Below are positions 1 through 7,466 of a stretch of DNA of 12,378 nt, piece after piece (the first letter of the stretch is position 1; every line of letters begins with the position of its first letter). Both the position numbers and the translations under genes were made by a program. The notes beneath the pieces are model-generated. The model was not told where the DNA came from. It saw only the letters and a list, made by a program, of their open reading frames with translations, and made no database searches. The stretch is from NCBI GenBank assembly GCA_031265715.1, contig JAISCG010000166.1:1-12378 (forward strand). Direction: 5' to 3'. The stretch comes from Holosporaceae bacterium (GTDB taxonomy: Bacteria > Pseudomonadota > Alphaproteobacteria > UBA3830).

Positions 1-3000
1 GTCCCGAAAAATTCGATGCGGATTTATTTTTTGAAATCAAAGATCGCAGTATTATTGTTCACACCTGCGACAAATTGAATGAAATTGGGCACAGGATCGT
101 CGAGAACATTTTCGGTCATCTGCAAACCATGGTCGAGGGATTGCTGCTCGACAGAAGCGTTCCGATTAAAGAAATTCCCCTGCTGACGGAGCGCGAAAAA
201 AAGGTATTTTCGGATGTGTATAACAATACGAAAACCGAATATCCCCGGGATCTTTCCGTTTCCCAAATTTTTGAGCAGCAGGTGGAGTTGTACCCGAACA
301 ACGTTGCCGTAAAACACCTGAAAGAATCGCTGACCTACGATGAGCTGAATCAAAAAGCGAATCAGTTGGCGTCCTATCTGATTGATTTGGGAGTGAAAAA
401 AGGCAGCCTGGTCGCAACCTTCTTCAACAAGGGGGTGAACTCCATCATGAGCATACTGGCCATAACCAAGGCCGGAGCAACCTACACTCCGATAGATCCC
501 ATGTATCCCCGGGAGCATATAAAATATATTTTGCAGGATACCGGGGCGCTGATAGTGCTCAGCCAGGAAAAGGACAAATACGTGCTGGAAGAATGTCTTC
601 CGTCTGGGAAATTCATAATTATCAGCGTTGACAGCCAATCCATAAAAACCCGCATTTTTAACAACGATAACAAAGAAAATCGCAACGCCGTCGGTTCTGT
701 GCGCGCGACCGACATGGCCTACATCATGTATACTTCCGGTTCTTCCGGGGTTCCGAAGGGAGTCTGCATACCGCACCGGGGCATAGTTCGGCTGATTAAA
801 AATACAAATTACATTGAGGTTGATTCGAGCGATATTGTGTCTCAGGTGGCGAGCATCAGTTTTGACGCGTCCGTTTTTGAGGTTTGGACGGCGTTGTTGA
901 ACGGAGCCGCGCTGGTGTGTGCGGACAACGGCGTGATCACCGACGTCGACGCGTTTTCCGAATTTTTGAAACAGGAAAAGATAACCGTTCTGACCATGGT
1001 ATCCGCGCTGTTCGAGCAACATGCGTCGGCTGATCCGTCAATGTTTCGGCGCGTGAAATATTTGCATGTGGGCGGAGACGTGCTGAACGCGGACGCCATC
1101 AGTAAAGTCATGAATTGCGAATCCGGTTCTCCGAAATTTATTCTGAACGGCTACGGTCCCACCGAAAATACCAACTGCACGACGGTGTATTCGATTCCGA
1201 AAGATTTTGATAAAACCCGACCGATTCCGATCGGAAAACCGGTATCAAATACGACGGTGTTTGTGCTGGATAAATTTTTGAATCCCGTGCCGGAATGCAT
1301 TCCCGGGGAATTGTGCACCGGCGGAGACGGCTTGTTCATCGGTTATCTGAATAAGGACGAACTGACCGGGGAAAAGTTGATATCTCTGAAAAACGGCGAA
1401 AAAGTTTACAAAAGCGGCGATTTGGTTCGATGGCTGCCGGACGGCAATATCGACTACATGTGCCGCCTGGATACCCAGGCCAAAATCCGGGGATTCCGCA
1501 TCGAGCTTGAAGCGATCGAGCTGTGTCTGATGAATTGTCACGCGGTGAATCAGTGTGCGGTGGTGATAAAACAGGATAAAAACGCGAAAAAAACTCTAGT
1601 GGCCTACGTGGTGTTGAAGGACAAATACAAAGACGCGATTACCGTCATGAAGGATTTTTTGCGAATGTATCTGCCCCATTACATGATACCGAATCTGTTT
1701 ATCATAATGGAGAGTTTGCCCGTGACTCCGAACGGCAAGATCGACAAAAAAAAGCTTTTGCAGAATTTTCAGGAGCAATCGCAAAAATCCGTGGATTATG
1801 TTCTTCCCCGGAACAAGTTGGAAAGCGATTTGGCGGAAATTTGGAAAGAGTTGCTGGGACTCAGTTCCGTCAGCATAAACGACAACTTTTTTGATCTGGG
1901 GGGATATTCCCTTCTCCTCACCGAGATGGCGGTAAAAATTAAAAAACAGCTCGACATAGCGTTCCCTCTGCATCTGTTTTTGGAATCTCCGACGCTGATT
2001 AATCTTGCGAGAATAATAGAATCGAAAAAAATGAATTCGCAAAGCACGTTCCGAGATGTTAAAAGCACGTTTTTCCACGATATTTTTCTTGATCCTCGGA
2101 TATCCTATCTGCCGGACAGCCCGTTTCCGACGGAACAAAAAACGATATTTATAACCGGTGCAACCGGTTTCCTGGGTATTCATCTTTTAAATGATGTTTA
2201 TCGGATGTCCGACGCCAAAATTTACTGTCTGGTGAGAGGAAAAGATGTTGAAGAGGCGGAGGAAAAACTTCGTCGCAGCGCGAACAAATATCATCTGAAT
2301 AAAGCTGTTGTCGCCGACAAAAACAGAGTGATTGCGGTGCCGGGGGATCTGTCAAAACCGAATCTGGGGATATCCCCGGACACCTACGAAATGCTCTGCG
2401 AGACGGCGGACTGCATTCTTCACTGCGGGGCGCAGGTTCACCATCTGTATAACTACGAAATGCTGCGCGCCGACAATGTCGCGGGAACTCTGGAAATTAT
2501 GGCGATAGCTTCCCGCGGAAAAAACAAGCACGTTCATTTTGTTTCGACGTTGTCGGCGGTTGTGGGAAGCTCCTCCGATAAAATCATCGAAGATTTTCCG
2601 AGTGAAAATGATTTTGTTCCCGGGGAAATGAGCGGCTATGCCCAGACAAAATTGGCCTCTGAGATTATTTTGGGAAAAGCGCTGAAACGCGACATGTCGG
2701 TTTTTGTCTACAGACCGACGTGGATCATCGGCAACAACGATTCCGGGGCTTTTGCGTCGGAGAATAATCATCTGTTTTTGCTGCTGAAGGGATGCCTGCA
2801 ACTGGGGAGCGCTCCGATTTTGGATGCGAAGCTTAATCTGATTTCGGTGGATGTGGTCAGCTCGTTTATAGTAAAAACGGCATTGGATTCGAGCAATAAA
2901 AAGCGGGTTTTCAATATGATAAATCCCCACGACACAGAGTGGAATGACGTTATCGACCGTCTCAACGGCTGCGGTTACGAAATCGAGCCGGTTTCCCCTC

Positions 3001-3236
3001 TTATTTGGCAAAAAGAATATTTGCCGGCGGTGGATGAATGGAACGCCCTTTATCCCCTTATGCCTTTGTATTTTGACGGCGGAGTTGAATGGGCGTCGAT
3101 GCAAAATATTCCTTGTCAAAGGGATGGAGGCGATGCTATTCTGGATCACGGTAGCTTGGAATTGAGTCCGGAGAAGGTTATGAGTAACGTTATCAGGATT
3201 TGTTCTGTTTTTTTTGGTCGTCAAGGTTTTGCGTAG
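1..3236 (+). CDS. Non-ribosomal peptide synthetase, C(end)-A-T-R module, 5' end outside window
   Basis: The frame is open to the left edge, so the TTG at 75 is not the real start. The reading frame runs from base 3. Residues before about base 150 read as the end of a condensation domain. The adenylation domain (about 250-1770) has all ten core motifs, including LTYDEL, AGATYTPID, YTSGSSGVPKG (729-761), FDAS, NGYGPTE, GELCTGGDG, YKSGDL, KIRGFRIEL, LPHYMIP and NGKIDK. The carrier domain has DNFFDLGGYS, with the phosphopantetheine serine at 1908-1910. The terminal reductase has the NAD(P)-binding TGATGFLG (2154-2177) and an S-x-x-S plus YAQTK catalytic set (about 2544-2651). The family activates one amino acid, condenses it with an upstream intermediate and releases the chain by NADPH reduction to an aldehyde or alcohol. 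No thioesterase is present and the protein ends just after the reductase, so this is the last module. A sensor kinase gene follows two bases later. The number of upstream modules is unknown. Confidence 0.95.
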   Translation, partial: PEKFDADLFFEIKDRSIIVHTCDKLNEIGHRIVENIFGHLQTMVEGLLLDRSVPIKEIPLLTEREKKVFSDVYNNTKTEYPRDLSVSQIFEQQVELYPNNVAVKHLKESLTYDELNQKANQLASYLIDLGVKKGSLVATFFNKGVNSIMSILAITKAGATYTPIDPMYPREHIKYILQDTGALIVLSQEKDKYVLEECLPSGKFIIISVDSQSIKTRIFNNDNKENRNAVGSVRATDMAYIMYTSGSSGVPKGVCIPHRGIVRLIKNTNYIEVDSSDIVSQVASISFDASVFEVWTALLNGAALVCADNGVITDVDAFSEFLKQEKITVLTMVSALFEQHASADPSMFRRVKYLHVGGDVLNADAISKVMNCESGSPKFILNGYGPTENTNCTTVYSIPKDFDKTRPIPIGKPVSNTTVFVLDKFLNPVPECIPGELCTGGDGLFIGYLNKDELTGEKLISLKNGEKVYKSGDLVRWLPDGNIDYMCRLDTQAKIRGFRIELEAIELCLMNCHAVNQCAVVIKQDKNAKKTLVAYVVLKDKYKDAITVMKDFLRMYLPHYMIPNLFIIMESLPVTPNGKIDKKKLLQNFQEQSQKSVDYVLPRNKLESDLAEIWKELLGLSSVSINDNFFDLGGYSLLLTEMAVKIKKQLDIAFPLHLFLESPTLINLARIIESKKMNSQSTFRDVKSTFFHDIFLDPRISYLPDSPFPTEQKTIFITGATGFLGIHLLNDVYRMSDAKIYCLVRGKDVEEAEEKLRRSANKYHLNKAVVADKNRVIAVPGDLSKPNLGISPDTYEMLCETADCILHCGAQVHHLYNYEMLRADNVAGTLEIMAIASRGKNKHVHFVSTLSAVVGSSSDKIIEDFPSENDFVPGEMSGYAQTKLASEIILGKALKRDMSVFVYRPTWIIGNNDSGAFASENNHLFLLLKGCLQLGSAPILDAKLNLISVDVVSSFIVKTALDSSNKKRVFNMINPHDTEWNDVIDRLNGCGYEIEPVSPLIWQKEYLPAVDEWNALYPLMPLYFDGGVEWASMQNIPCQRDGGDAILDHGSLELSPEKVMSNVIRICSVFFGRQGFA

Positions 3237-3238
3237 TT

Positions 3239-5071
3239 ATGGGAATTAATGAAGTTATGAGTGGCGAAGTACAGAATGCCGTAATAATAAATTACTTGGA
3301 AGAAATTGCCGAATGTCTGGTCGGTAATTTCTATTGGAAGGATAAGAACGGACGTTATCTCGGGTGTAACAAATCGACTTTGAATATGCCGGGGACGGAC
3401 GGCGCGAAGGGCGTTATCGGAAGAACTGACTACGACCTGTGGCCGGATCGAGCCGACGAGCTCCGACAAAACGACATCGCGGTTATGGAATCCGGGAAGC
3501 TTCTTTCGTTTGAAGAAACGATTCAAATCGGAAATCGAACAAAGCACTATGCCGTGGTGAAAGTTCCGCTGAGGGATTCTGACGGGAATATCGTCGGAAT
3601 TATCGGAAATTCGCTCGACATAACCGATCGCAAAGAGGCGGAGAGTCTGCGTTTTCAGATGCGAGAGCAGGAAAGAATCAAAGCGATATCGGAGCAGGTA
3701 GCTCATGACATCAGGTCTCCGTTGCTGACTTTGTCCATGATCGTGGATTCCTTCAAGGACGTTCCGGAGAGTAAGCGGGCGGCCCTTCAAAGTACCATCG
3801 CGAATATTTGCGATATCGCGGACAACCTGTTGAACAGATACAGACCCAAAGCCTCGACAAAAATAACAAGGGATCCGTATATCTGCGTTCCCTCTGTTTT
3901 GTCTGAGGAAATTAATCACAAAAAATGCCAATACAACAGATTGAACGTAAAATTTAACTACTTCTACGATTCTGACAACAAGCTTGTGTTCATAAAAGGG
4001 GATTCGTCCGTTTTGGCTCGTATGATATCGAATCTTCTGAACAACGCCGTCGAGGCTTTTTCGGGAAATTCCGGAATCATCGACATAACGGTGAAAATTG
4101 AGGATCCCTACGTCAAAATCATTATAAAAGACAACGGAAGGGGTATACCTCCGGAACGTCTGGAAAAAATTCGGAAAAACATTCCGTTCGCCGGCGGCAA
4201 AAAATCCGGCTACGGGATCGGCCTCGAGCAGGTGAGGGGAGCCGTTGATGCGTTCAGCGGGCGTCTGTTGATCGAATCCGAGGAAAAAATCGGAACAAAA
4301 GTGAGTGTCATTCTTCCGATGGCAGAAAATCCTCAGTGGATAGCCGATCGGATAGTTCTGAGCAAGGGAACCGTCGTGGTGATTCTTGATGATGATCCGT
4401 CGGTGCAGCACATGTGGAAGATTCACTTTGAAAAGTACCCGGATAGCCTATCGCTGTACTTCTTTAAAAATGCGGACGATGCGATCAAATTTATCGAGTC
4501 TGCGGAAAATCCGGATCGAATTTTTTTCCTGTGCAGCTTCGAATCCGGAGGTTCGAAAAACGGCATCGATGTGATAAAACATCTCGGCATTTGTGACAGA
4601 TCCGTTATGATTACGGATTATTGCAACAATAAAGACGTTCAGAATTTTTCCGAGCAATTTAATGTGCCGCTGCTGCCGAAGTTTTTTATTTCCAGCGTGG
4701 CGATAGTGGTGAAAGAAGAATCCGCACCTGCCGATGTTGTGATTGTCGATGATGATTTTGATTTTTCGGAGACTCTGGCGGATTTTTTGAGGAGCGGAGG
4801 AATTTCGGCGGACGTCTATAATTGTCCGTGTACTTTTAAAACAAAATTGTTCAAATATTGTATGGATACTAAGATATTGATGGACAACGATTTTAGTAAC
4901 TGCGACATGACGGGGGTTGAATTGGCGGAGCAGCTGCACAGACTCGGTTACTCAAAACTCTACATACTTTCCGGGAAAAATTTTGATCCGAAAGAAATTT
5001 CTCCGTATTTGAAAGTGTTGATGAAAGGCAACGCGGGTGATATTTTGTCGATGCTCTCTTCGAGAGCGTAG
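3239..5071 (+). CDS. Soluble PAS hybrid sensor histidine kinase with two receiver domains
   Basis: This is a 610-residue cytosolic sensor with no membrane segment or signal peptide. An N-terminal PAS domain (about 15-130) carries FYWKDKNGRYLGCN, a motif I associate with Legionella-type sensory-box kinases, and ends in DITDRKEAE. HisKA follows with AHDIRSPL, phospho-acceptor H156. The ATPase domain has NLLNNA (265-270), DNGRGIP (298-304) and GYGIGLE (324-330). The first receiver (about 378-490) has the acidic DDD (384-386) and a late Lys (LPKF, K481), but no Asp at the phosphorylation position: the strand reads FFLCSFES. The second receiver (about 498-605) is intact, with acid pocket DDD (504-506), likely acceptor D549 in ILMDNDF and Lys596. 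ATG 3239 sits two bases after the synthetase stop, with a weak AAGG at 3223-3226. ATG 3257 is an alternative, and TTG 3200 would overlap the synthetase. The spacing implies cotranscription, probably with translational coupling. The ligand and the output partner are unknown. Confidence 0.9.
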   Translation: MGINEVMSGEVQNAVIINYLEEIAECLVGNFYWKDKNGRYLGCNKSTLNMPGTDGAKGVIGRTDYDLWPDRADELRQNDIAVMESGKLLSFEETIQIGNRTKHYAVVKVPLRDSDGNIVGIIGNSLDITDRKEAESLRFQMREQERIKAISEQVAHDIRSPLLTLSMIVDSFKDVPESKRAALQSTIANICDIADNLLNRYRPKASTKITRDPYICVPSVLSEEINHKKCQYNRLNVKFNYFYDSDNKLVFIKGDSSVLARMISNLLNNAVEAFSGNSGIIDITVKIEDPYVKIIIKDNGRGIPPERLEKIRKNIPFAGGKKSGYGIGLEQVRGAVDAFSGRLLIESEEKIGTKVSVILPMAENPQWIADRIVLSKGTVVVILDDDPSVQHMWKIHFEKYPDSLSLYFFKNADDAIKFIESAENPDRIFFLCSFESGGSKNGIDVIKHLGICDRSVMITDYCNNKDVQNFSEQFNVPLLPKFFISSVAIVVKEESAPADVVIVDDDFDFSETLADFLRSGGISADVYNCPCTFKTKLFKYCMDTKILMDNDFSNCDMTGVELAEQLHRLGYSKLYILSGKNFDPKEISPYLKVLMKGNAGDILSMLSSRA

Positions 5072-5114
5072 AGGGTCTTATTAAGCTTCCACCTCCATTT
5101 CTTTATTATTGAAG

Positions 5115-5326
5115 CTCACCGCCCGTCGGATCTTTTTTTATTTGAAATTTCAACTTCTCTTTGAATCGTTTTCTTATGATAATACTTTTCCGTCATTGCG
5201 ATAAGCGTAGTGACGCGGCAATCCAGAACTCAAATTTAAGCAAATTTAAAATCTCTGGATTGCCGCGTCGCTACGCTTATCGCAATGACGCGATGAAACG
5301 CCCGGTTAAATGAGACGGGTGGCAAG
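5115..5326 (+). repeat. Miniature palindromic element, copy A
   Basis: The ends are CTCACCGCCCGTC (5115-5127) and GACGGGTGGCAAG (5314-5326), an imperfect terminal inverted repeat. Inside the left end is the arm GGATCTTTTTTTATTTGAAA, and inside the right end is GATGAAACGCCCGGTTAAAT. The core is a 37-bp inverted repeat (5191-5227 and 5254-5290, one mismatch) beginning CGTCATTGCGATAAGCG, around an A/T-rich loop CTCAAATTTAAGCAAATTT. There is no coding capacity. It resembles a non-autonomous miniature element. Confidence 0.8.
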
Positions 5327-5372
5327 TTATTAAAGGTAATAATAATTTATTAGGTATGTGTCAACCACTATA

Positions 5373-5581
5373 CTTACTACCCATCTTATTTGACTGAACG
5401 TTTCCTCCTGTCATTGCGAGGAGCACGGCGACGTGGCAATCCATGTTTTAAATTTACTTAAATTTGAGCTCTGGATTGCCGCGTCGTTCCACTCCTCGCA
5501 ATGACGAGAATGATGCAAGGTTAAAAAAACATCAACATCTCATTGAAATTTCAGATAAAAAAAGATCCGACGGGTGGTAAG
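5373..5581 (-). repeat. Miniature palindromic element, copy B (inverted relative to A)
   Basis: Its ends CTTACTACCCATC (5373-5385) and GACGGGTGGTAAG (5569-5581) enclose the same parts as copy A in reverse order. The core palindrome has arms of 34 bp (5410-5443 and 5472-5505), with the loop TTTAAATTTACTTAAATTTG in the opposite sense. The arm next to the right end reads TGAAATTTCAGATAAAAAAA before GATCCGACGG. Copies A and B are separated by 46 bp and form a large mirror pair. Confidence 0.8.
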
Positions 5582-5627
5582 GTATGAGCGTTTTGGCTCT
5601 TTACACAAAATCTTCCTCAGTCTCTTC

Positions 5628-5670
5628 TTCGGAAACCGCGACGTTTTGTATCCGCGGTTTTCGCTCGAAG
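5628..5670 (-). terminator. Possible terminator or stem-loop after the 324-aa gene
   Basis: AAACCGCG (5633-5640) and CGCGGTTT (5653-5660) form a perfect 8-bp stem, extended with a bulge by CTTCG and CGAAG outside. It lies about 32 bases past the stop of the minus-strand gene. No U-tract follows, so a Rho-independent terminator is unproven. A separate 13-bp palindrome GGACATTATGTCC (5677-5689) lies between it and the gene. Confidence 0.35.
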
Positions 5671-5701
5671 ATGTGCGGACATTATGTCCCCGATATTCTA
5701 C

Positions 5702-6676
5702 CTAAAAATCATTTACTTTGACGCCGATGGCTTGGAAAAAATTTTCGACCCTGCGTGCTGCTTCCTGCAATTTTTCATTCTTTTGTTGCGCATCTATTGC
5801 TTTTATTATAGGTATATTTTTTGCTATTCTTGGTGATAGCCCCATGTCTATTAGCAGACAGTCATTCAGGTCACTAGTGTTCATGAGAGCCGGTGACTCC
5901 CCTCTCTGCATCATTTGCCAAACCTTCAGTTCGAGTTCGGAACAAGTCGCAGCAAAAAGCATTACCATTATTTTATTCTTCCCCCTCACTTTAGTGCTTG
6001 TAAATAGGGCTACGGATGTATCCAGCATATGCTCGATGCGTGAATTATTATTCCCGTAGGCCTCCGAGCTGTTTATCAGCAATTGGTTAAATATTTTACT
6101 TCTGATACTTTTGTAAAGTTCGCGCAGTTGGGGATTTTGCAAAGCCATCAGAAAGGGAAGAAATATGGAGTTGACGGAGTATCCGTAATTGTGACTTTCC
6201 ACAGATTTTTCCACTATTTTTTTCAAGTCTCTCATTGTTTTATCGGAAACTTGAGTTGAAACCAATAGACAAAAAACTGCCGATATCAGTCCGTTTTTAT
6301 CGAATTCCAGACCTCTTAGTCCGCTGCTAAGTACCGTCGGAGTAAGAGTCGCAGGAAGGTGTCCTTTTGGCCACATCTCACCAATGTCATTGATAAATTT
6401 TCTCTTATATTTGTCATGATTGACACAGGCTTTCTCCAGAATGGCGCCGATGTCGGCGGGAATGAAAAGATCCGGGTATCTGATGGTTACCTCCTTCTTC
6501 ATTTCCGAAGCAGAACATGTTTTGAACAGATGCGCCACTGCTTCGGGAGGCATGGACTCCGCCGGAGACGTTTCCGCAGAGGCTTCTGCGACACTGCTTC
6601 CGGCCGCATCGGGATGCATTGCGTTCAGACACAAAGACGTAGTCAAGCAAAAAACGAATACCATGGTTTTTTTCAT
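5702..6676 (-). CDS. Exported protein of unknown function, 324 aa
   Basis: I do not recognise a family. The start is ATG 6676 (MKKTMVFVFC...), because a perfect AAGGAG lies seven bases upstream. The in-frame ATG at 6694 would add six residues and lie before that site. The N-terminus is a clear Sec signal peptide: two lysines, a hydrophobic stretch rich in V, F, L and C, and a likely cut after LNA near residue 18. A short low-complexity linker rich in A, S, E and P follows (about 22-45). The rest looks mainly helical and mixed-charge, with no metal, nucleotide or protease motif that I can see. A second transmembrane segment is not obvious, so a periplasmic or secreted soluble protein is likely. 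It is monocistronic: its own promoter lies at 6709-6738, and intergenic repeats occupy both flanks. Whether it is a lineage-specific effector or an envelope protein cannot be told from sequence alone. Confidence 0.8.
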   Translation of the reverse strand: MKKTMVFVFCLTTSLCLNAMHPDAAGSSVAEASAETSPAESMPPEAVAHLFKTCSASEMKKEVTIRYPDLFIPADIGAILEKACVNHDKYKRKFINDIGEMWPKGHLPATLTPTVLSSGLRGLEFDKNGLISAVFCLLVSTQVSDKTMRDLKKIVEKSVESHNYGYSVNSIFLPFLMALQNPQLRELYKSIRSKIFNQLLINSSEAYGNNNSRIEHMLDTSVALFTSTKVRGKNKIMVMLFAATCSELELKVWQMMQRGESPALMNTSDLNDCLLIDMGLSPRIAKNIPIIKAIDAQQKNEKLQEAARRVENFFQAIGVKVNDF

Positions 6677-6683
6677 ATTTTTT

Positions 6684-6689
6684 CTCCTT
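6684..6689 (-). promoter_or_regulatory. Ribosome binding site deciding start 6676
   Basis: On the minus strand AAGGAG lies seven bases before ATG 6676. It excludes the longer in-frame ATG at 6694, which would lie upstream of this site. Confidence 0.8.
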
Positions 6690-6708
6690 ATCAATTAAAA
6701 CCATAATA

Positions 6709-6738
6709 ATTATACAACAACAATGCCAATTATTGCAA
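6709..6738 (-). promoter_or_regulatory. Promoter of the 324-aa exported protein
   Basis: On the minus strand TTGCAA (6733-6738) and a perfect TATAAT (6709-6714) are 18 bp apart. The start codon is about 32 bases further on. A poly-T/A rich stretch lies just upstream (6739-6775). Confidence 0.65.
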
Positions 6739-6790
6739 GTTTTTTTATTATTTTTTTTTACATTTTTTTTTAAGACAAGAAGATGCAGAC

Positions 6791-7087
6791 CTTACTACCC
6801 GTCGAATCTCTCTTCTGTCTTCTATCTTAAATTTCAGTAACATATTGTTGTTTTATCAATTTTCCCGGTGCGAGGTAGCTTTCCACCAGGTACCATGCTA
6901 TAAGAAAAGTGTCAAAAAACGGTTAATTTCTGATATTTTTTTTGATAATTTTTCAAAAATTAGCGAAATTTTTACCTTTCTTGTATAAGATGGTACCTGG
7001 TGGAAAGCGACCGCGCGCCGGGGAAGTTAGTAAAACGATAGTATTTAGCTGAAATTTTAGGGCGGAAGAAGATCCGACGGGGGTAAG
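6791..7087. repeat. Fold-back element, copy C, with a different core
   Basis: Both ends match the left end of copy A: CTTACTACCCGTCGAATCTC at 6791-6810, and inward-facing GATCCGACGGGGGTAAG at 7071-7087. The AAATTTCAG arm is present on both sides, so the whole unit is one imperfect inverted repeat of roughly 100-bp arms. The core has a perfect 19-bp inverted repeat GCTTTCCACCAGGTACCAT (6878-6896 and 6990-7008). It encloses 93 A/T-rich bases that hold a small hairpin, AATTTTTCAAAAATT (6947-6961). It lacks the GTCATTGCG palindrome of copies A and B. Confidence 0.75.
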
Positions 7088-7098
7088 GAGTGTTGTGC

Positions 7099-7236
7099 CT
7101 TGTCATTGCGAGGAGCGGAGCGACGTGGCAATCCATAGATTTTAATTTTGCTTAAATTTGAGTTCTGGATTGCCACGTCGCGTTGCTCCTCGCAATGACA
7201 AGATGAAATATCCAATTAAATACGACGGGTGGCAAG
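7099..7236 (+). repeat. Miniature palindromic element, copy D, left end missing
   Basis: A palindrome of the GTCATTGCGAGGAGCGGAGC type (arms 7102-7135 and 7166-7199, extending to 7099-7202) is followed by GATGAAATATCCAATTAAAT and the end GACGGGTGGCAAG (7224-7236). No left end is present. The unit starts 11 bases after copy C, as if the two had fused or D had inserted beside C. Confidence 0.7.
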
Positions 7237-7453
7237 TTACTACCCATCGCATTATGGCAGACTCACTTAGCATTTACTGTACAAAGATGTTTAAGCCCCA
7301 AATCTTAGAGACCTGAAAAAAACCGTAAATACTAAGTGAGAGCGAAGCAATTCGGGGCTCAAATTTAAGTAAATTTAAAATCCGGATTGCCGCGTCGCGC
7401 CGTTCCTCGCAATGACGCGAGGAAACGCCTGATTTAACGCGACGTGGTGAGTA
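7237..7453 (+). repeat. Degenerate miniature element, copy E
   Basis: TTACTACCCATC (7237-7248) abuts the right end of copy D. The far end is GAGGAAACGCCTGATTTAAC then GCGACGTGGTGAGTAA (to about 7453), just after the stop of the exported-protein gene. The right palindrome arm is intact (7382-7415), but the left arm (about 7336-7357) is decayed. A 75-bp inverted-repeat insert lies inside it (7264-7338). Confidence 0.55.
7264..7338. repeat. 75-bp stretch bounded by 14-bp inverted repeats
   Basis: CACTTAGCATTTAC (7264-7277) and GTAAATACTAAGTG (7325-7338) are inverted repeats with one mismatch. They bound 47 bases with no coding capacity, at the place where the left palindrome arm of copy E should lie. 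A nested small insertion is possible; a chance stem is the alternative. Confidence 0.4.
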
Positions 7454-7466
7454 ATTTTTAAGTACT

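Noticed and set aside
3200..3238. Longer kinase start at TTG 3200
   Set aside because: It would overlap the synthetase and add a Cys/Phe-rich piece with no ribosome site; ATG 3239 directly after the stop fits better.
5053..5067. GCTCTC/GAGAGC hairpin as kinase terminator
   Set aside because: It lies within the last codons, has a short stem and no U-tract.
6739..6775. Poly-T tract as a terminator
   Set aside because: No stem precedes it and it lies upstream of a promoter; it is more likely A/T-rich promoter DNA.
5115..7453. CRISPR-like array
   Set aside because: The repeats are long, in both orientations, unevenly spaced and have no spacer structure or cas genes.
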